A DNA stretch of 9,608 bases from SZUA-265 sp966249405. Its GTDB lineage: Bacteria; Myxococcota_A; Polyangia; Polyangiales; Polyangiaceae. Below, one piece after another: positions 1-6,395 of this stretch. The stretch covers positions 1 to 9,608 of the forward strand of contig CBINDO010000315.1 in assembly GCA_966249405.1 (NCBI GenBank). The letters are read 5' to 3'. How positions within the stretch are numbered: position 1 is the stretch's first letter; each line of letters opens with the position of its first letter. The translations under genes were made by a program, and so were the position numbers. The notes beneath the pieces were generated by a model. The model was given only the letters and a program-made list of their open reading frames with translations. It was not told the DNA's origin and made no database searches.

Positions 1-1428
1 CTGCGCGACCGCTTCGGGATCTTCGCCGTTCACGTGGAAGATCGGGATCTGGAGCATCTTGGCCACGTCCGTACAGTACGTCGTAGACCGGGATTGTTCG
101 GGTGAAGTCGTAAAGCCGATCTGGTTGTTGACGACGACGTGCACGGTGCCGCCAACGTGATAACCCAAGAGCTCGCTCAGGTTGAACGTCTCCTGCACGA
201 TGCCTTCGCCAATGAACGCCGCGTCCCCGTGGATGAGCACGGCCATCTTGCGTTCGCGCTCTTCGTCGCCATAGCGGTCTTGCTTGGCGCGCACGCGGCC
301 CATCACGATGGTGTTGACGTACTCGAGGTGGCTCGGGTTGAAGCACAACGAGAGGTGCACCTTCTTGCCGGTGAGGGTCTCGTAATCCGAGCTGTAGCCG
401 AGGTGATACTTCACGTCGCCGCGACCGCGATAGAGCTCGGGGTCTTTGTCCTCGAACTCGCGGAAGATTTGGCGTGGGCTCTTGCCCATGATGTTCGCGA
501 GCACGTTGAGGCGGCCGCGGTGAGCCATGCCCAAGGTGATCTCGTCGACGCCATGTTCGGCGGCGCGTTCGATCGTCCACTGCAGCAGCGGGATCAAGCT
601 CTCCGACCCTTCGAGCGAGAAGCTCTTGGCGCCGAGGAACTTCTTCTGGATGAACTCTTCCCAGATCGTAGCATCGGTCAAGCGGCTGTAGATCAGGCGC
701 TGACGTTCGACCGGAATCTCGAGGCGATTCTCGGTGCCCTCCATGCGCTCTTGGAGCCAGTTCTTCGACTCGATGTCGTGGATGTGCATGAACTCCACGC
801 CGATGCTGCGGCAGTAGGTGTTGCGCAACCGCTCCAGAATCTGACGCAACGTCAACGTCTCCGTCCCGAAGATGGTGCGGCTAGAGAACGTACGATCCAT
901 GTCCTCTTCGGTGAGCTTGTAGTAGCTCGGGTCGAGCTCGCGGTGTTCGGAGCGGCCCATGCCGAGCGGGTCGACGTTGGCGATCATGTGACCCCGCACG
1001 CGGTACGCGCGAATCAATTGGTCGACGCGGTCTTGGCGGATCGCGATGTCGAGGGATGGTGCGCTCGGATGAACGGAGCCGAACGGAGGGTGGCGGAGAT
1101 CGGCTGACAACTCGTGCGCCACGATCGGTGCCGGCGCGTTCAGCGCTGCGCCGTTGGGCGCATGTCCGTTCGTCGCGTGGCCGTTGGCGCCGTGACCGTT
1201 GAGGGCGTGGCCGTTCGTCGCCGCTCCGTTGGCGCGCGGAGCCGGCGGATTGAAGATGCTGTAAGCACCAAACGAGGGACCCAGGGACCCATGGTGGGCG
1301 CCCACTTCACGCTCGAAGTAGCTGCGCCACTCCGGGCTGACGGACTGGGGATCCTTGATGTAGTCTTCGTAGAGACCTTCAACGAATGCGAGGTTCGAGG
1401 GGTTGGGAAGATTTTCCACGGTTGCCAT
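1..1428 (-). CDS. sucA: 2-oxoglutarate dehydrogenase E1 component, N-terminal half (partial at left edge)
   Basis: This is the thiamine-diphosphate E1 subunit of the cytosolic 2-oxoglutarate dehydrogenase complex, which decarboxylates 2-oxoglutarate and passes the succinyl group to the E2 lipoyl domain in the TCA cycle. The 476 codons present have no stop, against about 930 residues in E. coli SucA, so roughly half is missing beyond the left edge. The N-terminal segment (about residues 15-41: FVEGLYEDYIKDP, then EWRSYFE) matches the E1 segment linked to E2 binding. Later come GMAHRGRLNVL (His303, the E. coli His260 equivalent), FNPSHLE, IHGDAA (Asp402) and NNQIGFTT (Asn434-Asn435). The last two form the ThDP/Mg motif, followed by YCTDVAKM and FHVNGEDPEAV. 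The ATG at 1428 is preceded by AAGGA (1435-1439) six bases upstream. A run of seven five-residue repeats (residues 67-101) is unusual. sucB would be expected downstream, outside the window. The family call is very secure. Confidence 0.97.
   Translation of the reverse strand, partial: MATVENLPNPSNLAFVEGLYEDYIKDPQSVSPEWRSYFEREVGAHHGSLGPSFGAYSIFNPPAPRANGAATNGHALNGHGANGHATNGHAPNGAALNAPAPIVAHELSADLRHPPFGSVHPSAPSLDIAIRQDRVDQLIRAYRVRGHMIANVDPLGMGRSEHRELDPSYYKLTEEDMDRTFSSRTIFGTETLTLRQILERLRNTYCRSIGVEFMHIHDIESKNWLQERMEGTENRLEIPVERQRLIYSRLTDATIWEEFIQKKFLGAKSFSLEGSESLIPLLQWTIERAAEHGVDEITLGMAHRGRLNVLANIMGKSPRQIFREFEDKDPELYRGRGDVKYHLGYSSDYETLTGKKVHLSLCFNPSHLEYVNTIVMGRVRAKQDRYGDEERERKMAVLIHGDAAFIGEGIVQETFNLSELLGYHVGGTVHVVVNNQIGFTTSPEQSRSTTYCTDVAKMLQIPIFHVNGEDPEAVAQ
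1126..1230 (-). repeat. Seven tandem 15-bp units encoding an Asn-Gly-His-rich linker within sucA
   Basis: Seven consecutive 15-base units lie in the sucA reading frame. Read along the gene they encode NGAAT, NGHAL, NGHGA, NGHAT, NGHAP, NGAAL and NAPAP (residues 67-101). Each unit starts with AAC, and six start with AAC-GG. The units differ mainly at silent and last-residue positions, so this is a diverged tandem array rather than a fresh slippage tract. It lies between the N-terminal E2-binding segment and the start of the conserved catalytic region, where it probably acts as a flexible linker. Confidence 0.9.
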
Positions 1429-1434
1429 TGGGTT

Positions 1435-1439
1435 TCCTT
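1435..1439 (-). promoter_or_regulatory. Ribosome binding site of sucA
   Basis: On the minus strand AAGGA lies six bases before the ATG at 1428. This fixes the sucA start and agrees with the SucA-like N-terminus beginning at once downstream. Confidence 0.75.
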
Positions 1440-1456
1440 ACACAGAGCTAGCCACT

Positions 1457-1474
1457 GGGCCTTACGGCCCTTTT
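1457..1474. other. Short hairpin in the sucA leader, with T4 on the plus strand
   Basis: GGGCC, a TTAC loop and GGCCC form a 5-bp perfect stem, followed on the plus strand by TTTT. It sits 29-42 bases upstream of the sucA ATG, so a minus-strand transcript would carry it in the 5' leader just before the SD. On the plus strand it resembles a very short intrinsic terminator that could stop antisense transcription. The stem is short and either role is inference. Confidence 0.3.
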
Positions 1475-1818
1475 GCGTTCCCCGCACGATCAAACGTCGC
1501 TGTTTTTGGGGTTAGGCGCGCCGGCCAAACAGGGTTGGAGCCGGAAAAAAGCGCGGGACCATACCCCGGATAGTGCTCAAGCGGAAGCTTCACCAGAGGT
1601 TAGCGGCGCTTCGGCCGGAGACGCCTTCACTTCCCGGAAACACAACGGCGCGAAATCTTCACCCGGGCCCACGGGTTGAATGGTCGCAAGAAACCGCGAT
1701 GTTTCGAACACCAACGCACTGTGGCGTGGCCCCAAGTCCACGGGGCGAAAGAGGCCGCCTTGGGCGCCGTAGCAACGTCGCGGCCGGGCACGCGACGCAG
1801 CGAGAACGGTTGGCTCGA

Positions 1819-3213
1819 CTACTTCGCGTCGACGCGAACGACCTCGTTAGTGTCCTTGCGCGTGAGGTAGAGCCTGCCGTCGGGTCCCAACTCCAAGCCG
1901 CCAAGCGCACCCGCGGGCAACTCGAGATCCAAGGTCAGCTGGGGTTTACCATCGAAGGTGAACTGATGGATCTTACCAGTCGCCGCGTCACCCACCGCGA
2001 AGCTGCTCGCGCCGACCACGAGGCCACTTGGTTGTTCCAAGCGCCCGGCGGGCACGATCTCTTCGAACGTCGCGTCGGCGATGCGGCGCGGGTCGGCGAT
2101 CTGACCGTCGGGCGTGGACAGCCGTTCGGCAACGCGACCGCTCGCCGTATCCAAGGCTATCACGCGCCCGTTGCCCGAGTCCGCGATCAGCAACGTCGTC
2201 TGGTCCGGCAAGAAGTCCATGTGGCTAGGCACGTTCGGGAGGCGCGAAACTTCGCCCTCGATGTACCGCATCAACGTGCCATCGGAGTGGTCTTCACCCC
2301 CCGGCTCGTGAGGCGCTTTGAAGTCGTAGGCATCGATCGACCCGGCGTTGCCGTTGAAGACGAAAAAAACGTGGTCTTTCTGGTGCGCGATGCCCATGCC
2401 GTAGGGGCTCGCGTGCAGCATATCTAGGTGCGAACCGTTGCGTTGGAAGTCCACGGCGAAGATGCTCGGGTCCGAAGACCAAAGCGTGGGGCCCATGTAG
2501 TCCACGGCCGAGTCGTGAGGATTGCCTGTCCGGTCCTCGCCAATCGTCGCGAAGGTGTCGTCGTCAGCGAACGCCATGGTCGTGGTCAGGCGCATGAAGT
2601 GCCACGAGTTACCGTCTTCTTTGACCTCGACGGTCGGAGAATCCGAGGCGGTGTTCGTGATGATGGCCACCTTGCCGTGCAAATACGGGCACCCGCTCTG
2701 GTCCCCTTCCTGCTCGCACAAACCAGGTGGATTGGGCTGTCGAAATACGACCCAAAGTTCCTCGGGCCGCTTGGGATTGAACTCCAGATCCGTGGGGATG
2801 CCGGTCGTGCAAACGCCGCTCACACAGAACATCTCCTCTGGAGCCACGAACAACTGCACCAGCGACACGTCGCCATCACCATCACCGAGCGCGGTGCTCA
2901 GATCGTCCGATTCCGTCGCGGCAGCGTCGGGTGTCTCACCAGGCGGGGAGTCGTCGGTGTCTCGGTCCTCGGTCGAAACGTCGACGGTCGATAGGCTCGC
3001 CTCGCTACCGCACGCCATGGTGAGCGAGAGCCCGATCAAACCCACGAGCAGCCGTCGTGACCAGTCGCCGGTTGGAGCGTCGAAGCGCGACCGGCCCGTG
3101 CTCGCGGCAAAAACGGCGGTCGCCTCAGGGCCACCGGCAGTCGGGTTCGGCTGAGCGTGCAGACTCGAACTCCCGCGGGAACCCAACACTTCGTCGAACG
3201 AACGCTTTTTCAT
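1819..3213 (-). CDS. Probable lipoprotein with a beta-propeller (NHL/SMP-30-like) domain
   Basis: This is a 464-residue exported protein of unknown function. A hydrophobic run (about residues 55-67) ends in LTMAC, a slightly non-canonical lipobox with Cys68. An acidic, low-complexity stretch follows (residues 71-115), then a repeat-rich domain to the C-terminus. Landmarks include WHFM (204-207), YMGPTLWSSD (239-248), GMGIAHQKD (272-280), PGGEDHSDG (304-312), VPSHMDF (328-334) and LLIADSGNGRVIALD (341-355). The last is a typical NHL-type blade, and LGPDGRLYLT (442-451) looks like another. Cysteine pairs at 130/135 and 166/175 could form disulfides. The ATG at 3213 has AGAGAGGTG just upstream; a GTG at 3459 in the same frame would overlap the divergent gene and is less likely. 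About 54 residues precede the hydrophobic segment, unusually long for a signal peptide. Propeller folds of this kind bind ligands or act as lactonases, but no catalytic set is evident here. Confidence 0.75.
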   Translation of the reverse strand: MKKRSFDEVLGSRGSSSLHAQPNPTAGGPEATAVFAASTGRSRFDAPTGDWSRRLLVGLIGLSLTMACGSEASLSTVDVSTEDRDTDDSPPGETPDAAATESDDLSTALGDGDGDVSLVQLFVAPEEMFCVSGVCTTGIPTDLEFNPKRPEELWVVFRQPNPPGLCEQEGDQSGCPYLHGKVAIITNTASDSPTVEVKEDGNSWHFMRLTTTMAFADDDTFATIGEDRTGNPHDSAVDYMGPTLWSSDPSIFAVDFQRNGSHLDMLHASPYGMGIAHQKDHVFFVFNGNAGSIDAYDFKAPHEPGGEDHSDGTLMRYIEGEVSRLPNVPSHMDFLPDQTTLLIADSGNGRVIALDTASGRVAERLSTPDGQIADPRRIADATFEEIVPAGRLEQPSGLVVGASSFAVGDAATGKIHQFTFDGKPQLTLDLELPAGALGGLELGPDGRLYLTRKDTNEVVRVDAK

Positions 3214-3342
3214 GCGCACCTCTCTTAGGACCAGCCACGGGCTCATGTAGCCCCCGTCGGGGCTGCCAACCGACTTTTTCAGCTTTACCGTGTCCTGTGC
3301 ATTCAATAGTGTCAGCGTAACGAGAAAAGTGCCGCGCACCCC
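3214..3342. promoter_or_regulatory. Divergent promoter region between the lipoprotein gene and the 244-residue gene
   Basis: This 129-base spacer separates two divergently read genes and should carry both promoters. No strong -35/-10 pair is visible for either direction. A perfect inverted repeat, AGCCCC-CGTC-GGGGCT (3249-3264), lies 36-51 bases upstream of the lipoprotein ATG. It could be a leader hairpin or an operator. The plus-strand gene has no clear SD; the nearest purine run, GAGAAAAG (3322-3329), is 13 bases before its ATG. Confidence 0.4.
3249..3264. repeat. Perfect 6-bp inverted repeat (hairpin or operator) in the divergent spacer
   Basis: AGCCCC and GGGGCT are exact reverse complements separated by CGTC. 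It lies in the presumed 5' leader of the lipoprotein gene. There is no immediately adjacent T-run, so it is not called a terminator. Its role is unknown. Confidence 0.4.
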
Positions 3343-4077
3343 ATGAGCGACTCGAAACGTAGACTCAAGATCGTCGGACCCCGCGACGAACTTTCTGGAA
3401 AATTCCCGCGTGGTTTCGAAGCCTCCGCGCGTGCTTGCCAGGTGGGTGATCGCACCCACCGTGCCATAGTTTTGGCGTGCGGAACACTGGCCGCCGAAAT
3501 CGTACGCCGCTGTCAGCCACCGTCACTGGCGGCCTTGCCGCTCCGCGCCGTCGGAGAGACGTCCAAGTGGGCGAAAGGCAAAGGTGATCTGGCGGCCGTA
3601 CGTCAGGTCCGCCAGGCAGTGTTCGAGGCGCTCGGTGAGACCATCGTCGGCACCACGCGCACCCTCGGTCAAAACTTGGAGACGATGGCGATCTCGGTGG
3701 GCGACATCGACGGCCACATCGAACGGCTGATCGCTCGCTACGTCGGGCTCGGCGTTCACTACAGCTTGGCGACGGTTACCGCCACCTGCGACGCCCTCAC
3801 CGACCCGCTGCAGGCGCTGGAAGTAGCGCGGTGTTTCTCTGCAGCCATGGCCTATCGCAACGTCGGGCTCGGCCCTTGTCGAGACGACACCCTACACCGA
3901 GCCGCGCGTGAACAGGCAAGCTGGGAACACGAAAACCTGCCGACTAGCACCGTTCACTCACCACAGTCCCTCGAGCTACAGCTGCTCCACGAGTACATCG
4001 GCGTGCACTGGAAGAACAACGTCGACGCACACCGCGTGTACGCCGAGCAGTTCTTGCAGTGGGCGTTTCCTGAGTAA
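3343..4077 (+). CDS. Hypothetical protein, 244 residues, divergent from the lipoprotein gene
   Basis: I do not recognise this protein. It looks soluble, with no signal peptide or long hydrophobic segment. Composition suggests it is mainly alpha-helical, with Ala-, Glu- and Arg-rich stretches such as AAVRQVRQAVFEALGE (84-99) and HIERLIARYVGLG (125-137). There are six cysteines (32, 46, 57, 149, 164, 179) and several histidines near the C-terminus (LLHEYIGVHWKNN), but no metal-site spacing I can name. It is the only plausible plus-strand gene here. Codon use looks coding-like (many GCC/GCG, CTC, ATC, GTC codons), and nothing better lies on the other strand. A stop at 3307-3309 limits upstream extension, and the ATG at 3343 lacks a good SD. 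Translation may be leaderless, or start at an internal codon such as the GTG at residue 34. It converges on the esterase gene across 143 bases. Confidence 0.65.
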   Translation: MSDSKRRLKIVGPRDELSGKFPRGFEASARACQVGDRTHRAIVLACGTLAAEIVRRCQPPSLAALPLRAVGETSKWAKGKGDLAAVRQVRQAVFEALGETIVGTTRTLGQNLETMAISVGDIDGHIERLIARYVGLGVHYSLATVTATCDALTDPLQALEVARCFSAAMAYRNVGLGPCRDDTLHRAAREQASWEHENLPTSTVHSPQSLELQLLHEYIGVHWKNNVDAHRVYAEQFLQWAFPE

Positions 4078-4220
4078 ACACCTTGGAACGTCGAGTCCGC
4101 CCGGATGCAGCCCTCACTGGCGTCGAAGGCGCCAGCGGCTGAACGAACGGTGCGGCGGGCGCTCCGAGGCAAGCGTGGCGTTGGGAGGACGGAACTGGAG
4201 CTGCTACCGGGTGGAACGGT

Positions 4221-5558
4221 TCAAAGGCGACGCCGGCCGAGCACGAGCGCGCACAATCCCAGAAGCAGGGCAGTCGCAATCGCGCCGGGCCCGGTTCGGC
4301 CAACGACCGTGCAGCTACAACCAGTATCGTCACCCATGGTGTCGACGGGGGCACTGGTGGTTCCGGTCGGGGCAGTACTCGTATCGGTGACGTCGGTGGT
4401 CGTGCTTGGCGCCGAAGGAGTCGTGCCGGTGGGCGCGGGAGGGGTCGTCGCGCCAGCCGTCGTCGACGGCGCGCTGGTCGTGACCCCCGTCGAACTCGAG
4501 GTGGACGTGGCCGTCGACGTCGCTGCCGAGGTGGAGCTCGTCCCCGCTCCCGCACTCGACGTCTCACCGCCGGTGCTGTCGTCGATGCTGGAACCCGTTG
4601 TCACCGTCGGGTCGCCGCCGGTCGCGGTTTCGCCGCTCGCCGCGCCAGACCCTGTGTCGGCGGGGGTTTCACCCTCGATGCCACAAGCGCCGGTAGGTTT
4701 GTCCAGGCCGAGGAAGGTGACCACGTGACCGGGTAGGTTGGACCCGGTCAGATCGTGTTTCTGCCCTGGAAGGATGTTCGTCTGGAGCCGCACATTGCCG
4801 TCGGCGTCTTTGTAGTCGGTGCGATTCCAGCCATTGGGCGCTCCCGTTCCCGGACTTCCACCGTCGAGGCCCGCGATATTCTGGTACTGCGCGACGATGG
4901 CAGGGATCCATGCGTGGAAGTTGTATTCGTCGGCCCCGCCCGACCACTGCTGAGAACACGGATACTGACCGTCCCAAGCGAACGCCCCCCGAACGATGTC
5001 TCCCCAATACTTGCCGTCGGTGCTGGGAGGACTCCCGCCGCACTTGGTACACGTCGTGTCCCCAGCTGGCCAGCCGCCGCCAGGAAATCCCGGCATTGCT
5101 GCGCCTCCCTTGAACACGTCGGGATAAACCGTCAGCAGGACGTTGGTCATACACCCGCCGGACGAGAACCCCGCCGCAAACACGCGGTCGGCGTTGCCAC
5201 CCTTGTTCTCGATGACCCACTGCACCATGTCGACGATGGCCTGGCGGTCGCCGCCACGGCTCGCGCTCGATTCGAAGCACTGCTTCCCGGCATCTGGAGC
5301 GATGATGTAAAAGCCGTGTTGGTCCGCGTAAGAGTCGAACCAGCCCTTTGCATTACTCGCGCGGCCCGTGCAGTAGTGCAGCGCCACCAAGATGGCGGGG
5401 GAATCGGCGGGGGTGGTGGGCGTGTAGAGATTGCCGTTTAGGCTTGCCCCAAACGGCGCGTTGTCCTGCCAGCTTCCTGCCTGAGCCGCCGTAGCTGCCA
5501 GGAGCAACCCCGCGTTGACGCTCAGGAACGCCGCAAGTTGTTGTCCATGTCGAGTCAT
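4221..5558 (-). CDS. Secreted CE1/PHB-depolymerase-type esterase with MYXO-CTERM anchor
   Basis: This is a 445-residue alpha/beta-hydrolase of the esterase PHB-depolymerase/CE1 group, which includes acetylxylan and feruloyl esterases, polyhydroxybutyrate depolymerases and related enzymes. A Sec signal peptide (residues 1-27, ending AATAAQA) leads into the catalytic domain, about 28-290. VALHYCTG (58-65) resembles the oxyanion-hole region. The nucleophile elbow is GFSSG (130-134, Ser132). A His at 268 or 278 (GQKHDL, LPGHVV) may complete the triad. Many cysteines (63, 94, 136, 170, 173, 201) suggest disulfides and export. Residues about 299-411 are a Ser/Thr/Pro/Gly stalk. The tail has GCSC (413-416), a hydrophobic helix (about 424-440) and RRR (442-444), the MYXO-CTERM layout. 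The ATG at 5558 has GGAG upstream and gives a clean signal peptide; the in-frame start at 5600 would add 14 residues in front of it. The exact substrate is not evident. Confidence 0.88.
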   Translation of the reverse strand: MTRHGQQLAAFLSVNAGLLLAATAAQAGSWQDNAPFGASLNGNLYTPTTPADSPAILVALHYCTGRASNAKGWFDSYADQHGFYIIAPDAGKQCFESSASRGGDRQAIVDMVQWVIENKGGNADRVFAAGFSSGGCMTNVLLTVYPDVFKGGAAMPGFPGGGWPAGDTTCTKCGGSPPSTDGKYWGDIVRGAFAWDGQYPCSQQWSGGADEYNFHAWIPAIVAQYQNIAGLDGGSPGTGAPNGWNRTDYKDADGNVRLQTNILPGQKHDLTGSNLPGHVVTFLGLDKPTGACGIEGETPADTGSGAASGETATGGDPTVTTGSSIDDSTGGETSSAGAGTSSTSAATSTATSTSSSTGVTTSAPSTTAGATTPPAPTGTTPSAPSTTTDVTDTSTAPTGTTSAPVDTMGDDTGCSCTVVGRTGPGAIATALLLGLCALVLGRRRL

Positions 5559-5656
5559 GCCGGGATCTCCACGCGAAGGCAGTGCACTTCGTTTCTGCAA
5601 GAGGGAACAGTCAGCCGTTGCGTCGCCGCGCGAGCGTCGGCCAACGACTGTCTGCG

Positions 5657-5686
5657 ATTATCAGTTGTCGGATGCGCCAGCAACAA
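5657..5686 (-). promoter_or_regulatory. Possible sigma70-like promoter for the esterase gene
   Basis: On the minus strand TTGTTG (5686-5681) and GATAAT (5662-5657) are separated by 18 bases, about 100 bases before the esterase ATG. The -10 matches five of six consensus positions but the -35 only three, so the call is weak. Confidence 0.2.
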
Positions 5687-5997
5687 AAGGAATCGGTTCC
5701 ATGCTGGATTTTTTGGCAAACTTGAACATGCCTCACCCGCCGCGGATTGCGTCCCACGGATCGCTGTTTTTCCTCCGCTCCAGAGGTCGTGGTTTGCGGT
5801 AAACTACGTCCACAGTACAGCTCGACATCTGTTCGTGAGCCCCAAGCGCAAATCGAAATCGCCAAGGCCTCGAGCGGGATACGTCGTCGGAGGCGCATTT
5901 TCTGGCCGCCAGCACTCCAGGTGCCCGCGGCCGTTCGCTGGCAATCACCTCTCCGCAGCCCTCCGCCCTCCGCGGCCCTTACCTCTCACCAACGTCA

Positions 5998-6041
5998 CCA
6001 AAAACGACGAAGCGAGCGGAGCATGGCGCTCCGCTCGCTTC
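5998..6041 (-). terminator. Intrinsic terminator of the DUF1592-DUF1501 operon
   Basis: Fourteen-base arms (6009-6022 and 6028-6041) are perfect reverse complements around a 5-base loop. Read on the minus strand, the stem GAAGCGAGCGGAGC is followed by GTCG and then TTTTT (6004-6000). It begins 21 bases beyond the TGA at 6063-6065. Its position just after the second stop, not near the TAG at 6420, shows that the original gene ended at 6063. Confidence 0.85.
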
Positions 6042-6062
6042 CTGGGCCTGCGACGGCGTGGT

Positions 6063-6395
6063 TCAGGCGAACAACGGCAGCGGCTCTTCGGCGAGCAGCG
6101 GGAACGCCTTCTCGAGCTCGGGGTCGATGCCGGCCAATTTGCGCAGCGCCGCCTGAATTTGTGTCGGCGTGAGCTTGGTGCCGGAGGTCCCAGCTTTGAG
6201 TGAACTCGGGTCGAGCGACAGCCCTTCTTGTTTGGCGTTGGTCGCGCCGATCACGCGGTTGCCTTCCACCTTTGGGCCAACGACGAGGGTGCTCGTAACT
6301 GGCCAATGGTCCTTGCCAGCGCCGTCCCCTTCGCCGTTGTAGTGCGGAGTGCGGCCGAAATCCGACCCGACCACGACGTAAACCTTGTCCGTCAA
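6063..6395 (-). CDS. C-terminal fragment of the DUF1501 protein (110 residues if restarted at TTG)
   Basis: This is the part after the amber stop that could be translated alone from a TTG at 6395. It carries the GSDFGRTPHYN and GKDHWPV segments and ends in an Ala/Leu/Glu/Pro-rich tail. No SD precedes the TTG and the piece lacks an export signal, so independent function is unlikely. It is better read as the 3' part of the interrupted gene. Confidence 0.3.
   Translation of the reverse strand: MTDKVYVVVGSDFGRTPHYNGEGDGAGKDHWPVTSTLVVGPKVEGNRVIGATNAKQEGLSLDPSSLKAGTSGTKLTPTQIQAALRKLAGIDPELEKAFPLLAEEPLPLFA

Larger units (their letters stand above)
1429..1818. other. Intergenic region between the lipoprotein gene and sucA
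   Basis: This 390-base gap lies between two minus-strand genes and has no convincing coding sequence; open frames here lack an SD, a recognisable product and a neighbour relationship. It should hold the sucA promoter and the lipoprotein gene's 3' end, but I could not pick a -35/-10 pair with confidence. Visible structures are a 7-bp GC stem with an 8-base loop (1776-1797), an imperfect stem with one bulge (1658-1680) and a short GGGCC/GGCCC hairpin (1457-1470) in the sucA leader. None is followed on the minus strand by a T-run, so none is a standard terminator for these genes. Confidence 0.6.
5559..6062. other. Intergenic region between the DUF1501 gene and the esterase gene
   Basis: This 504-base gap contains a strong intrinsic terminator (5998-6041) next to the DUF1501 gene and should hold the esterase promoter nearer 5560-5700. 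Between them (about 5690-5990) I see no recognisable gene. Short open frames on both strands have no SD, no familiar motif and Arg/Cys-rich compositions typical of shadow frames. CCTCCGC-type direct repeats (about 5953-5976) look like simple GC-rich sequence. Confidence 0.6.

Noticed and set aside
139..1107. 322-codon plus-strand open frame
   Set aside because: It is antisense to sucA in the codon-aligned frame, has no recognisable product, and sucA on the other strand matches a core enzyme along its whole length.
1776..1797. 7-bp GC stem (CGTCGCG/CGCGACG) as the lipoprotein terminator
   Set aside because: No T-run follows on the minus strand. It may still stall polymerase, but this cannot be claimed.
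1573..3154. Three overlapping plus-strand open frames
   Set aside because: They overlap each other and lie antisense to the propeller lipoprotein, whose minus-strand frame has domain motifs, an SD and one continuous reading.
3214..3459. N-terminal extension of the lipoprotein to a GTG at 3459
   Set aside because: It would run through the divergent promoter region into the plus-strand gene. The ATG at 3213 has a better SD.
4117..4135. CTGGCG/CGCCAG hairpin between convergent genes as a bidirectional terminator
   Set aside because: The stem is only 6 bp with a 7-base loop and no T-run on either side.
3944..4567. 207-codon Arg/Pro-rich minus-strand open frame
   Set aside because: It is a shadow of the esterase 3' end and of the convergent gene in another frame; the composition is typical of out-of-frame GC-rich DNA.
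4105..5441. Plus-strand open frames, one Val-rich
   Set aside because: They are antisense to the esterase; the Val-rich run mirrors the Ser/Thr/Pro stalk.
5611..5898. 95-codon minus-strand frame (and a plus-strand frame at 5515-5802)
   Set aside because: No SD, no motif, Arg/Cys-rich shadow-like composition, and they conflict with the expected esterase promoter.
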